Origin: Kitasatospora atroaurantiaca
Lineage (GTDB): Bacteria > Actinomycetota > Actinomycetes > Streptomycetales > Streptomycetaceae
Length of the DNA: 64,000 bases
Reading direction: 5' to 3'
NCBI RefSeq assembly: GCF_007828955.1
Contig: NZ_VIVR01000001.1
Coordinates: 2,170,001-2,234,000, forward strand
A program made the position numbers and the translations under genes. The notes beneath the pieces were generated by a model. The model had not been told where the DNA came from. It saw only the letters and a list, made by a program, of their open reading frames with translations, and did not search any database. Positions 25,058 to 33,308 of this stretch are shown here, one piece after another; the first letter of the stretch is position 1, and the number at the start of each line of letters is the position of its first letter.

Positions 25058-25348
25058 TCAGTCTTCGGCTGCCGGCTTCTTGCGGCTGGCGGCCGCGCGC
25101 TCCTCGTAGCGCGGGTCGACTGGTACTTCGAGGTCGCGAGCCATTCGGCGGAACACTTCCGCGGTCATGCCGGTGCTGCGGGCGAGTTCAGCCACGGTGG
25201 CGGTGCCGGCCTTGAGGTCCTGGGCGGCCATGACGCGGACGAGTGGCTTGAGTTCGCGCTCGGTCTTGAGTGCCTGTCGGTAGCGGGCAAAGATCTTGGC
25301 CCGTTCTGCCGGGTCCGTCGGCGGCGTCTCGGTGGATGGCGAGGTCAT
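25058..25348 (-). CDS. Small HTH regulator, divergent from the 25538 operon
   Basis: 96 residues. A helical N-terminus (RAKIFARYRQALKTERELKP) is followed by an HTH (ATVAELARSTGMTAEVFRRM) and a basic tail. The gene is transcribed away from the CTAC-NN-GTAGGGCT repeats and the 25538 operon, so it is the prime candidate for binding them and controlling itself. Confidence 0.72.
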   Translation of the reverse strand: MTSPSTETPPTDPAERAKIFARYRQALKTERELKPLVRVMAAQDLKAGTATVAELARSTGMTAEVFRRMARDLEVPVDPRYEERAAASRKKPAAED

Positions 25349-25375
25349 GAGGGCGATGGTCGCACACTCGGAGCG

Positions 25376-25480
25376 CTACGGGTAGGGCTGCGCCGTAGGG
25401 CGGTCCAGTCGCAGTCCGGGGGCCACAAAGAATCTTGGAACACTACGCGTAGGGCTATTGCCATGCCTACATGTAGGGCT
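25376..25480. promoter_or_regulatory. Three CTACnnGTAGGGCT operators in a divergent promoter
   Basis: The same 14-mer appears at 25376-25389, 25443-25456 and 25467-25480; each contains the palindrome CTAC-NN-GTAG, the NN being GG, GC and AT. The last two start 24 bases apart. A degenerate copy (CCGTAGGGCG) lies near 25394. The array fills the space between the divergent regulator at 25348 and the gene at 25538. Confidence 0.78.
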
Positions 25481-25537
25481 ACATACTGGAGTCACAAGGG
25501 CGGCGGACGAAGCCCCCCGAACCTCCAGGGAGACGCC

Positions 25538-25933
25538 GTGAACGCCACCGCCCGAAACGCCATCCGCCGCATGACCGCCGCCGTCCGCACGGCCGTCCAG
25601 AACACCCGCGCCGCCTGGTACGCCGCACTCAACGGCCGGACCATCAACGACGCCCTCGCCATCGGCTGGCTCATCCGCACCAGCGAGATGCTCGACCGCC
25701 TCTTCATCGACCTCCCCGACGGCCAGCAGTCCTGGTACGGCCGCCACGTCGTCAAGGCCTACCGCGCCACACACGGCCGCGACCCGCTCAAGGCCTGGGT
25801 CCAGCACCGCACCACCGGCCGCTGGATCCACGTGTACGTGTACGCCCCCGACGACAAGGCCCTGATCGCCGGTCTCTGGTCGTACAAGGCCACCCGGCCC
25901 GTCGCCGCCGCTCTCTTCTCGGAGACCGCCTGA
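25538..25933 (+). CDS. Hypothetical protein, first gene of the 25-35 kb region
   Basis: About 131 residues from GTG 25538 with AGGGAGA upstream. Helical N-terminus (RRMTAAVRTAVQNTRAAWYA), then an alpha/beta core with WYGRHVVKAYRATHGRDPLK and WIHVYVYAPDD. No family recognised. Its promoter carries the CTAC/GTAG operators. Confidence 0.6.
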   Translation: MNATARNAIRRMTAAVRTAVQNTRAAWYAALNGRTINDALAIGWLIRTSEMLDRLFIDLPDGQQSWYGRHVVKAYRATHGRDPLKAWVQHRTTGRWIHVYVYAPDDKALIAGLWSYKATRPVAAALFSETA

Positions 25934-26038
25934 GCGGCCCACAAACCGGCGGCGCGGACACGCGACCCGGGCCAACCCCCTTCCCTGGCCCACCGACTCG
26001 CTTCCGCGCCGCCACCCCACCCGAGAGGAGCCCCCGCC

Positions 26039-26293
26039 ATGAGCACCGCCGACAGCCTGTTCCGTGCCCTCGACCTCATCGAGCCCGGTGACCTCGTCAG
26101 CTACCACGGCAGCCTCACCGACTTCCACGGCCTGTACATCGCCACGCCGTGCGACTGCCACAACTGCAAGCTCCGCGACGCGTACGGCGTCTCCGACTTC
26201 CGGTTCCGGCTCCTCGACCCCTGGGGCGACCTCAGGCACACGCCCCGCTGCGTCCGCCGCAAGTCCATAACCCGCGCCACCGGCGGCCGCTGA
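26039..26293 (+). CDS. Small cysteine-containing protein
   Basis: 84 residues. The opening LEPG-like segment IEPGDLVSYHGSLTDFHG is followed by CDCHNCKLRDAYG and a later cysteine. Looks like a small SH3-like beta barrel with a metal site; function unknown. Terminator hairpin follows. Confidence 0.58.
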   Translation: MSTADSLFRALDLIEPGDLVSYHGSLTDFHGLYIATPCDCHNCKLRDAYGVSDFRFRLLDPWGDLRHTPRCVRRKSITRATGGR

Positions 26294-26303
26294 ACCACCA
26301 ACC

Positions 26304-26331
26304 GGGCGGGGCTGCACCCTCGGCCCCGCCC
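26304..26331. terminator. Hairpin terminator
   Basis: Nine-base GC arms (GGGCGGGGC / GCCCCGCCC) around a 10-base loop, 11 bases after the preceding stop. Confidence 0.6.
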
Positions 26332-26361
26332 ACACCCACTCAGCACACCGGAGGACCCACT

Positions 26362-26589
26362 GTGGAGACGACCATCGCCCGCACCAGCACCGGGATCATC
26401 GCCAAGCTCCGGGAGGAGCTCACCAGTTGCGAGCGGTACGACCGGTCCACCGGCACGCTCGTCCACGCCGATCCGGCCGAAGCCTGGAACGCGCTCACCA
26501 GCCACCGCAGCGCCCGCCTGGTCAAGAGACGCGGCGAACGCTACATCGTGCGCGTCCACTCAAACCTCTACTACGTGCTGCGCGCCTGA
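26362..26589 (+). CDS. Small hypothetical protein
   Basis: 75 residues from GTG 26362 with GGAGGA upstream. A helix (IIAKLREELTSCERYD) and a beta hairpin with ARLVKRRGERYIVRVHSNLY. Unknown function. Confidence 0.55.
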   Translation: METTIARTSTGIIAKLREELTSCERYDRSTGTLVHADPAEAWNALTSHRSARLVKRRGERYIVRVHSNLYYVLRA

Positions 26590-26667
26590 CCCCCTAACGG
26601 GCGGCCTGGCCCCCGACGGGCCGTCCACCCCCTGACCACACCACCCGCACCTCTCGCAGGAGACGCC

Positions 26668-26916
26668 GTGACCATCACCCTCAGCCAGTACCTGGTGTGG
26701 CTCGCGGTCGAGATCACGGTGGTCGGCCTCGCCGTCGTCGCCGCCCTGGTGGCCAAGCCGGACCCCGAGGGCAAGCCCGTTTGCACGGCCTGCGGTTGGG
26801 ACGACGAGGACGAGCTACTCCCCGGGCTCAACGGCGACCCGTACTGCGATGACTGCCGCCTCACCTTCGCCGACCTTGACGACGACGCCGAGTGGCGCGC
26901 GTACGCCTATAACTGA
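26668..26916 (+). CDS. Membrane-anchored zinc-ribbon protein
   Basis: 82 residues from GTG 26668, AGGAGA upstream. One transmembrane helix (YLVWLAVEITVVGLAVVAAL), then CTACGWDDEDE...CDDC, a classical zinc ribbon, and an acidic tail. Same plan as 15396. Confidence 0.6.
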   Translation: MTITLSQYLVWLAVEITVVGLAVVAALVAKPDPEGKPVCTACGWDDEDELLPGLNGDPYCDDCRLTFADLDDDAEWRAYAYN

Positions 26917-26929
26917 CCCTGGAGTCCCG

Positions 26930-27445
26930 TTGACCGACCTCGACCACCTCACCGCCGGGCCCTGGCATGGCCTGGCGATCGACATCACCAGGGCGGCCCT
27001 CGCCCACCCCGACGGCTGCCCCGCCCGCTGCCGTGTCGGCCGGCTCTTCAGCCTCTCCGGCCCGGGTGGCCTGAAGGCACTCACCGCCGACCTGCCCGAT
27101 GGGACGTACCGGGTCCGCTGGTCTCACCGGGGCGTCGACATCCAACACCCCGACGGGACTAACGTGGTCGGCGCCCGGCCCACCCCTCCGGAGCCGGTCG
27201 CTCTGACGGATGCCGAGCAGCAGCTGCTCGGGGACGTCGCGGACGAGGCCCTCAATGCCTACCAGCACGCGGGCCAGTGCGGCTGCGACACCTGGCCGCA
27301 GGCCTGCGCGAGCGGCGGCACCTACTGGCCGGGCCTGTGGGACACCGGCGTCTGGTACTCCGCGCTGCCCGCCATCCTCGCCGCATGGGCGCAGCTGCGC
27401 CCGGCCACCGGCTGCCCGGCCGACTCCGAGAAGGAGAACGACTGA
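26930..27445 (+). CDS. Hypothetical protein
   Basis: About 171 residues from TTG 26930, which follows GGAG. An alpha/beta N-terminus with WHGLAIDITRAALAHPDGC, and a C-terminal region with four cysteines (QCGCDTW...AC). Function unknown. Ends at the next gene's ATG. Confidence 0.5.
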   Translation: MTDLDHLTAGPWHGLAIDITRAALAHPDGCPARCRVGRLFSLSGPGGLKALTADLPDGTYRVRWSHRGVDIQHPDGTNVVGARPTPPEPVALTDAEQQLLGDVADEALNAYQHAGQCGCDTWPQACASGGTYWPGLWDTGVWYSALPAILAAWAQLRPATGCPADSEKEND

Positions 27446-27789
27446 TGTCCGCCAGCATCTGGCACCACCGCGAGGCCGAGCGCCTGGTGGCCGAATCACT
27501 GGGCTTCCCCGAGCACAACGACGGCACCAGCCCGGAGGCCATGCGCAACCTGGCTGAAGCCCAGGTGCACGCCACCCTCGCCACCATCCCGCGCGGCCTG
27601 CCGGCCGGCGAAGACCTGATGGAGCTACTCCTCGACGCCTTGGCCGACTTCCAGCGAACCGCCAAGTGGCCCACGCTCCAGCACGCCCAGGCCCGTGGCC
27701 ACTTGGCCGAGTGCTTGTCGAAGTCGCTGACGGCCGCCGTCCTGGACAACAACACCGGGTACACCGGCCCAGTCCCGGGCGGCGTCTGA
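27445..27789 (+). CDS. Hypothetical helical protein
   Basis: About 114 residues from ATG 27445, one base overlapping the preceding TGA with AAGGAG at the right distance. Helical; SIWHHREAERLVAESLGFPE at the start. No family recognised. Confidence 0.55.
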   Translation: MSASIWHHREAERLVAESLGFPEHNDGTSPEAMRNLAEAQVHATLATIPRGLPAGEDLMELLLDALADFQRTAKWPTLQHAQARGHLAECLSKSLTAAVLDNNTGYTGPVPGGV

Positions 27790-27850
27790 CCCGCCCCGGA
27801 CGCCCGGCACCCACCGCCGGACGACCCCTTCCCCTCCGAGGAGAGACCTC

Positions 27851-28894
27851 ATGAAGATCCAAGAGCCCGAGTACCTGCCGATGCCCACCGGCCTCGATGA
27901 CCGCGCGCTGGCCCTGGAGGAGTCCGGCGTGGCCAGCTCCGCCGCCGAGGCTTTCTGGATGGCCTCGTGCGAGGCGATCGGCGGGGTCGGACGCAGCGAG
28001 CACAACCACCGCGACCAGTTCTGGTTCGGGGACCTGCCCGACGAGCAGCGCGAGGTGTGGGACCGGATCGCCGAACGCGAAGGCCGCCGCTTCTACTTCC
28101 ACCAGGCGAAGGACACCCTCGTCGGGTACCTCGCGCACGGTCGCCACGATGCCCGGCTGAGCGTCAGCATGGAGCGCGAGCTGGTCGATCGGCTGCGCCA
28201 GGAGCGTGAGGAACGAGCCGGCCAGGTCGCGGCGTCCACCGGCGACATCACCGACCTCGCCCGCCGCGATGCCCGGGCGTGTCTCCAGCGCCTGTACTCC
28301 GGTCAGATCCCGGCGAGCGTCGCCGACGAGATCGCCTCAGCTGCTCTCGGCACCGCCCTCCACGAGATCGAGCGGCTCCGAGCGCAGCTCACCACGGCCG
28401 GCATCATCGAACTCCCGGCTACCAGCATCCCGGCCGGCCCTGGCACGGCTGAGCGGCTGCGTGTCCGCTGGGACCGCCTGGTCACCACCGAGCCCGGTCA
28501 GGACACCGTCGTCAGCTGCGCCACCCTCGACGGAAGCAGCCCCGTCGACCTGCTCCTCGACGACGACCTCCGCGAGGCGCTTGCCCTGTCCCTGATCGAC
28601 CCCGACGGCACCATGGACCAGCCCGCCGAGTTGACGGTGTGGCGGGCCGAGCTGGACGGCGTCCCCCTCGGTACCTACACCACGGCGGGCCCCGGCCGCG
28701 AGCACTGCGAGACGGACCTTCGCGACTCCTCCCTCCAGGCAGGGCTGTTGACGACCCTGGAGTGGGTGCATGTCGCCGACGACGCCCCGCACGAACTGTG
28801 GCTGCGCCGTCCCGACGGCACCGAGGAGCAGACCGGCTACCTCGTGGTGCCGGTGCCGGTCCAGGACGAGTACGACTCGGACGGTGAGTCATGA
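27851..28894 (+). CDS. Large hypothetical protein of the small-gene region
   Basis: 347 residues. The first third has EHNHRDQFWFGDLPDEQREV and looks enzymatic or regulatory but matches no family I know; the middle is helical (LHEIERLRAQLTTAG); the C-terminal third is a beta-rich domain with TVWRAELDGVPLGTYTTAGP. GAGGAGAG precedes the ATG; the stop overlaps the next start. Confidence 0.6.
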   Translation: MKIQEPEYLPMPTGLDDRALALEESGVASSAAEAFWMASCEAIGGVGRSEHNHRDQFWFGDLPDEQREVWDRIAEREGRRFYFHQAKDTLVGYLAHGRHDARLSVSMERELVDRLRQEREERAGQVAASTGDITDLARRDARACLQRLYSGQIPASVADEIASAALGTALHEIERLRAQLTTAGIIELPATSIPAGPGTAERLRVRWDRLVTTEPGQDTVVSCATLDGSSPVDLLLDDDLREALALSLIDPDGTMDQPAELTVWRAELDGVPLGTYTTAGPGREHCETDLRDSSLQAGLLTTLEWVHVADDAPHELWLRRPDGTEEQTGYLVVPVPVQDEYDSDGES

Positions 28895-29313
28895 GCGAGT
28901 CCCCGGAGCTGTCCGAAATGGAAGCTGAGCAGCTGCTGTACGCCGTCGGGCTGCGACGTGGCATCGGCAACCGGAAGCTCGCTACGCACGGCACCCCGGC
29001 TGCCTATCTGCGGCACCTTCGGCACAACGACCCGCCGTGCGAAGCGTGCAAGGCAGCCAACGCCGAGGACAAGCGCACCAAGAAGCAGACGTCAAAACCG
29101 ATGCCGAGCCGCCGCACCGAGATCCCGCACGGAACGCTGGCGGGCTACCGCCGACACCTGTACCGCAAGGAGACGGCGTGCGAGGCCTGCAGGGCTGCCA
29201 GCGCCGACGCCCAGCGGGCCCGGGCGAAGAACCGCACCGCGTGGACGTGCCCCTGCGGGCAGCTGAACGTCTCGGCCCGGGCCGACTGCAGCAGCTGCGG
29301 CTCGCCGAGGTGA
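28891..29313 (+). CDS. Protein with two HGT-RH-CEAC repeats and a zinc ribbon
   Basis: 140 residues with an internal duplication: HGTPAAYLRHLRHNDPPCEA (CKAA follows) and HGTLAGYRRHLYRKETACEA (CRAA follows). The C-terminus is a RanBP2-like ribbon, WTCPCGQLN...CSSCGSPR. The repeated motif also opens the proteins at 16428 and 17891. A nucleic-acid-binding role is likely but not shown. Confidence 0.65.
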   Translation: MSESPELSEMEAEQLLYAVGLRRGIGNRKLATHGTPAAYLRHLRHNDPPCEACKAANAEDKRTKKQTSKPMPSRRTEIPHGTLAGYRRHLYRKETACEACRAASADAQRARAKNRTAWTCPCGQLNVSARADCSSCGSPR

Positions 29314-29456
29314 CCACCGTCCAAGTCCTCGCTCTTCTCGCTCCGCTGGTGTTCGCGGGCGTCGGGTGGTGGATCCATCCGGACGCCCGCGCCTGGCGCC
29401 GACACCGGCGCCGGCTGCGCGCCGCGCGAGCCAACAAGCCCCGCAGCCAAGCGTGA
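29310..29456 (+). CDS. Very small membrane protein
   Basis: 48 residues from GTG 29310 overlapping the previous stop: a hydrophobic segment (VLALLAPLVFAGVGWWI) then a basic tail (RHRRRLRAAR). Typical of the short single-pass proteins in this element. Confidence 0.5.
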   Translation: MTTVQVLALLAPLVFAGVGWWIHPDARAWRRHRRRLRAARANKPRSQA

Positions 29457-29599
29457 TCACTTCGCGGCCGGGCGCCCGATGGTGTTACCGACCGCACCTC
29501 CGCTGACAGAACAGGCGCCGATCGCGCCACCATGGGCCAAGCCCCCGGCGCCTGGCCTTCACCGACGCACCATCCTCACTCCCTCCGAGAGGACCCGTC

Positions 29600-29809
29600 A
29601 TGACAGCCGAAGAACTCGCCGCCTCCCCGCTCGCCGGCCCCGCCCAGCTCCACGACCTGGACGAGATGCAGCACCCCGAGCTCGTCGAGGCGGAACACCG
29701 CATCGCCGGCCGCCGCGGATACGGCGTGCGGCCCGGCCTCGCACGCCGCACGCTGCGCCGTGTCCGGGCCGTGTTCCACCGCCCGCCCCGCCGAACCAGC
29801 GCGGGCTGA
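29600..29809 (+). CDS. Small hypothetical protein
   Basis: 69 residues; acidic N-terminal half (QLHDLDEMQHPELVEAEHRI), strongly basic second half. The ATG has GAGAGGA upstream. Function unknown. Confidence 0.45.
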   Translation: MTAEELAASPLAGPAQLHDLDEMQHPELVEAEHRIAGRRGYGVRPGLARRTLRRVRAVFHRPPRRTSAG

Positions 29810-29843
29810 CCGCGCCGAACCAGCCCGAGCCGAGGAGCAGCAC

Positions 29844-30077
29844 GTGATCTGCCTCGCCATCGAACTCGACACCGCGGCCGAGGCCGCCGACCTGGTCGAG
29901 GCCCTCCTCGCCGCCGCGGACCGGGCGGAGCGCCGCTCACCCGAGCGCGCCGCCCGCCTCCGGGGCCTCGCCGACGGGATCGGTGACGGACTCGACGCTC
30001 TGCCCCGCCCCGCCCGCCTGTCCGATGACGAGGTGGACGAACTCCTCGCCGCGTGTGGCCTGCACGCCACTGCCTGA
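29844..30077 (+). CDS. Small helical protein
   Basis: 77 residues from GTG 29844 with GAGGAGCA upstream. A short beta start (MICLAIELD) then Ala/Glu-rich helices. No family recognised. Confidence 0.5.
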   Translation: MICLAIELDTAAEAADLVEALLAAADRAERRSPERAARLRGLADGIGDGLDALPRPARLSDDEVDELLAACGLHATA

Positions 30078-30124
30078 CCCCTGACCTGCCGCCGGCAGGC
30101 AACCCGAACCCGTGGAGACCCCGC

Positions 30125-30475
30125 ATGCCCGACCAGTACCCGGCCCCCGCTGCGCCCCTCCCCGAGTTGCCCTGGGGGCCGGGGCGGTTCCGGAAGCGGC
30201 CCGTCGTGATCGACGCCATCCAGTGGACCGGGGGAAACCTCGCCGAGGTGATCGCCTTCACCGGACCGGCGGTCTTCGACGTCATCGAGCCCACCGACCG
30301 GATCGAAGACCCCGAGCAGACAGCCCAGGTGTACGACGAGCTGCACTCCACGTGGGTCGGCGTCTACACCGGGCACTGGATCATCAAGGGCATCCGGGGC
30401 GAGTTCTATCCATGCGCGGAGGACGTCTTCGCGGTCACCTACGAGCCCGTTCCCACCGCCGAGACCGCACTGTGA
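30125..30475 (+). CDS. Phage-type conserved hypothetical protein
   Basis: About 116 residues from ATG 30125. The pattern FRKRPVVIDAIQWTG, then TGHWIIKGIRGEFYPCAED and VTYEPV is a very common phage protein of unknown function, usually found among early or structural genes. Its presence supports a phage origin for the element. Confidence 0.72.
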   Translation: MPDQYPAPAAPLPELPWGPGRFRKRPVVIDAIQWTGGNLAEVIAFTGPAVFDVIEPTDRIEDPEQTAQVYDELHSTWVGVYTGHWIIKGIRGEFYPCAEDVFAVTYEPVPTAETAL

Positions 30476-30660
30476 GCGGTTCCCTGGGCCCGGTCACGGT
30501 CCAGATCCGCACGAAACTGCCCGTCTCCGTCCGGGACCTGCCCGCCCTCCATGTGATCGCCGAGCGAACCGCCAAGGCCAACGGGGTCAGCCTGAGCTCC
30601 ATCACGATGGCGCAGGACGGCGACGACCTGGTGCTGGCCTTCGAGGTGACGCCTTCATGA
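30472..30660 (+). CDS. Small hypothetical protein
   Basis: 62 residues from an overlapping GTG; beta-alpha-beta pattern (VTVQIRTKLPVSVRDL...LVLAFEVTPS). Unknown function. Confidence 0.5.
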   Translation: MSGSLGPVTVQIRTKLPVSVRDLPALHVIAERTAKANGVSLSSITMAQDGDDLVLAFEVTPS

Positions 30661-30782
30661 GACGGCTGCTCATCCTCCTGCCCCCTTCCCCGCCTTCGGA
30701 CGGCTGGTCGTTCACGGCGCCCGGCGGCTTCCGCCCCAGCTGTGCCCCCGCCACCTTCCTGACTGCCGGAGAGACGCCATGA
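30657..30782 (+). CDS. Short ORF bridging two genes
   Basis: 41 codons whose ATG overlaps the preceding stop and whose stop overlaps the next ATG. Starts MRRLLILLPPSPP; composition is proline-rich. The ATGA linkage at both ends is the main support. Confidence 0.4.
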   Translation: MRRLLILLPPSPPSDGWSFTAPGGFRPSCAPATFLTAGETP

Positions 30783-31060
30783 CCACCACCCCGCAGCCCG
30801 CCGCTCGGCCGGTCGCGTGCACTCGCTGCGGCAGCCCGTGCGCCGTCGCCGAGGACACCGTCGGGCTCATCGACTGGGGCCCGGCCGTGGTTGACGCCGA
30901 CGGTGTCGTTCGGCCGCAGTACCCGGACCCAGAGGACGAATACCAGACCGTCACCAACGACGTCGGGATCACCCGGACGCGCGCAGTGTGCAGCAACCGC
31001 TCCTGCCGCCACCAGTGGACGCTGCGCCGCCGCCTTGACCCGTCTGCCCGGGAGGGCTGA
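30779..31060 (+). CDS. MTTTP-type cassette: zinc-ribbon protein
   Basis: 93 residues with N-terminal CTRCGSPC and later CSNRSCRHQW, one zinc-ribbon site. It starts MTTTPQP, the opening shared by the genes at 31062, 31567, 31722 and 53105 and by an internal start at 52058. The stop region CGTCTGCCCGGGAGGGCTGAG is part of a repeated gene junction (first 20 bases matter). Confidence 0.62.
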   Translation: MTTTPQPAARPVACTRCGSPCAVAEDTVGLIDWGPAVVDADGVVRPQYPDPEDEYQTVTNDVGITRTRAVCSNRSCRHQWTLRRRLDPSAREG

Positions 31061-31061
31061 G

Positions 31062-31565
31062 ATGACCACCACCCCTACGCCCGCCGAACTGACTGCCGAG
31101 CAGTGGAAGCGCCGCGCGCTCCGTGCCGAGGGAGCGATGCGCCACGCCCTGTGGATGAGCCCCCTCACGTACAACAACGAGACGGCCGCCGAGATGGCGA
31201 AGCGCTTCCGGCTGCACATCGAGGCCACCTACCCCGACCTGATCGTCCGCTACAACCACCAGCCCGTTGAGGTGTTCAAGTACGCCGACGACTGCGACTG
31301 CGTGGACGACGGCACCGAGAGCGACGGGTCGAACGAGTACGACAACGACCACTCCATGGACGGCGAGGACGGCTACCTGTGCTCCCGCTCCTTCCTCGGC
31401 CGGGTGTGTGGGTACTGCAAGGACGAGGAGGGCGACGGCCCGGAGTGGGCGCCGTACAGCGTCCTGTGGCCGTGCCCGCCGGTCACCGCACTGAACGCCC
31501 TGACCGATACCGCTGTCCTGCGCTCCGAGATGAGCACCCCCGCCTCGTCTGCCCTGGAGGGCTGA
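31062..31565 (+). CDS. MTTTP-type cassette: acidic cysteine-containing protein
   Basis: About 167 residues from ATG 31062. A helical N-terminus (AEQWKRRALRAEGAMRHALW) is followed by a Cys/Asp-rich loop (CDCVDDGTESDGSNEYDNDH) and CGYCKDEEG. Ends PASSALEG at the same junction type. Function unknown. Confidence 0.6.
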   Translation: MTTTPTPAELTAEQWKRRALRAEGAMRHALWMSPLTYNNETAAEMAKRFRLHIEATYPDLIVRYNHQPVEVFKYADDCDCVDDGTESDGSNEYDNDHSMDGEDGYLCSRSFLGRVCGYCKDEEGDGPEWAPYSVLWPCPPVTALNALTDTAVLRSEMSTPASSALEG

Positions 31566-31566
31566 G

Positions 31567-31725
31567 ATGACCACCACCCCGCCCTCCTGGTGGCGTCGCT
31601 TCCTCGCGGCGCTCACGCACTCCGGCCCGAGCTACAACATCTGCCCTGGCGAAGGAAGCGGCTGCTGCTGCCCCTGCGAGGGCTGCCGACACCACTGCAC
31701 CGCACACCAGGAGAAGAAGCGATGA
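31567..31725 (+). CDS. MTTTP-type cassette: tiny cysteine-rich protein
   Basis: 52 residues, with a dense C-terminal metal-binding cluster (CPGEGSGCCCPCEGCRHHC). It starts MTTTPPSWWRRF one base after the previous stop and overlaps the next ATG. Unusual cysteine density for its size; function unknown. Confidence 0.5.
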   Translation: MTTTPPSWWRRFLAALTHSGPSYNICPGEGSGCCCPCEGCRHHCTAHQEKKR

Positions 31726-32588
31726 CCACCACCCCGCTCACCGGCGGGCAGCTCGCCGACCGGATCGTGGCCGCTGTCGGCCACGGCCTCCGGTACGCCG
31801 AGGCCGACCCGGACTCCGTGCTGCCCGAGACCGTGAACGCCGTCCTTGCCGTGGTGCATCCCGAGTTGGACCGCCTCGCCGCCGAACGCGATGAGCTTCT
31901 CGCCGAGCTGGACGGCCGCGACGAGAAGGCCCGCAAGCGGTGGATCAAGAACCAGGAGAAGCAGCTCGGCATCAAGTACGCCGACTTCCGCGCTGGCCGC
32001 TGGGAGATGGACCTCGCCATGGGCCGCGAGATGGCCGCCGCCTACGTCGCGATGGCCAAGACCCTGCTCGGTGACGCCCCGAACTACACCGAGACGAAGC
32101 TGGAATTCGACGTCAAGATCGCCGAATCCCCGGAGACATACACCCTCGTCGTCCAGCGGCACGCCCCCGGCGCGCTCACCCCGCACGAGGCGCGGCAGCG
32201 CTCCGAGGCCGAGTTGGGCCGGGTCCGCGCCGAACTCGCCACCGTCCAGGCCGAGCGCGATGCCGCCCGCGAGCGCCTGGCGAGCTACGGCACACCCGTC
32301 CTGAGCTTCCCTCCGCTCCCGCCCGAGAGCCCCTACGCCGCAAAGCGGAGCGCCGATCGTGCACTCATGGAATCCGGGTTCGTGCCCGAGGCAGGCGCCT
32401 GGGCAGTCGGCATGGCCATCTGCCACGAGGGCAGGAAGTGCCCCGCTGGCGAGGTCGGGATCTTCGAGCTGACGAAGCGCGGCCGGCTGCCCGTGCACCG
32501 CGACGACTACGAGCGCCGATGCCCTGGCTCTGGCCAGAAGGCTGAGCCGCTCAAGCTCGCCGCCCCCGCCGCTTCCCCGTCTGCCTGA
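31722..32588 (+). CDS. MTTTP-type cassette: coiled-coil and CPGSG protein
   Basis: 288 residues. Predicted coiled coil at 40-75, a central KQLGIKYADFRAGRWEMDLA region, another coiled coil with AELGRVRAELATV (its codons 32208-32246 match 38 of 39 bases of 51662-51700 on the other strand), and a C-terminal CHEGRKCPAGEVG...RRCPGSGQ zinc motif. Ends AAPAASPSA. A well-preserved member of a cassette family; function unknown. Confidence 0.65.
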   Translation: MTTTPLTGGQLADRIVAAVGHGLRYAEADPDSVLPETVNAVLAVVHPELDRLAAERDELLAELDGRDEKARKRWIKNQEKQLGIKYADFRAGRWEMDLAMGREMAAAYVAMAKTLLGDAPNYTETKLEFDVKIAESPETYTLVVQRHAPGALTPHEARQRSEAELGRVRAELATVQAERDAARERLASYGTPVLSFPPLPPESPYAAKRSADRALMESGFVPEAGAWAVGMAICHEGRKCPAGEVGIFELTKRGRLPVHRDDYERRCPGSGQKAEPLKLAAPAASPSA

Positions 32589-32607
32589 CACCCCGGAAGG
32601 ACCCGCC

Positions 32608-32850
32608 GTGGAGCACGCCCCGCTGGTCCAGCAGAGCACCTACACCCACGTCGGCGAGTGGTGGGTCAGCTGCTGCAACCGGATCATCACGCGCGTCCCG
32701 CTCACGGACGACTCGTGGTGTCCGACCCAGGAGGACGCCGAGGCCATGGCGGCCTGGCATGTGGCGGGTGAGGCCGGTCTGGCACCGGCCGCCTCGGCTC
32801 CCGGGCCGGCCGGGCCTCCGGTGCAGCTCTCCCTCTTCGTACCCGTCTGA
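32608..32850 (+). CDS. Small protein ending in a clamp-binding QLSLF motif
   Basis: 80 residues from GTG 32608. The body has WWVSCCNRIITRVPLTDDSW; the C-terminus is PPVQLSLFVPV, where QLSLF matches the bacterial beta-clamp consensus QL(S/D)LF exactly. A flexible Pro/Ala linker precedes it, as expected for an exposed clamp-binding tail. The next gene has QLDLF. Confidence 0.6.
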   Translation: MEHAPLVQQSTYTHVGEWWVSCCNRIITRVPLTDDSWCPTQEDAEAMAAWHVAGEAGLAPAASAPGPAGPPVQLSLFVPV

Positions 32851-32900
32851 CGCCCCGTCCGGCGCCAGGCACTCAGACACCCCCTCGGAAGGAACGAACG

Positions 32901-33308
32901 ATGAGCCTCTGGGACGACCCGTGGCCCGACACCCGGCCCGTCAGCGGGTGGGCGTACGGCCAGCTGCTCGCCGCCGAGGAAGGCCGCCTGCACTACGACC
33001 CCGTCCAGTACCCGGTCCACGGCGTCAGCAACACCACCGTCCAGATGATCTGGGGCGGGCTGCTCGCCGACGGCCACGGCGAGCTTCTGCTGACCGACGC
33101 GGGCCGCGCCCGGCTGGCGCAGGAGAGAGCCCGCCATGCCCAGGACGAGGACGAGGTTCCCCCGGCCACCGAGTCGCAGCTGAGCGAGCCCCAGCCGGAG
33201 CGCGGCGCGGACCTCCAGCTCGACCTGTTCGCCGCCAATGAGGCTCGCCAGCTAAGCCGCGAGGAACACGAGGGCAAAGGCCAGCAGCACGAAGATCGCC
33301 ACGACTAG
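32901..33308 (+). CDS. Small protein with clamp-binding QLDLF motif
   Basis: 135 residues. An N-terminal globular part (MSLWDDPWPDTRPVSGWAYG; GRLHYDPVQYPVHGVSNTTV) has an HTH-like character, then an acidic linker and QLDLFAANEA, the exact beta-clamp pentapeptide. The tail after the motif overlaps the minus-strand ORF at 33252 and may be poorly conserved. Together with 32608 it suggests proteins directed to the replication clamp. Confidence 0.6.
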   Translation: MSLWDDPWPDTRPVSGWAYGQLLAAEEGRLHYDPVQYPVHGVSNTTVQMIWGGLLADGHGELLLTDAGRARLAQERARHAQDEDEVPPATESQLSEPQPERGADLQLDLFAANEARQLSREEHEGKGQQHEDRHD

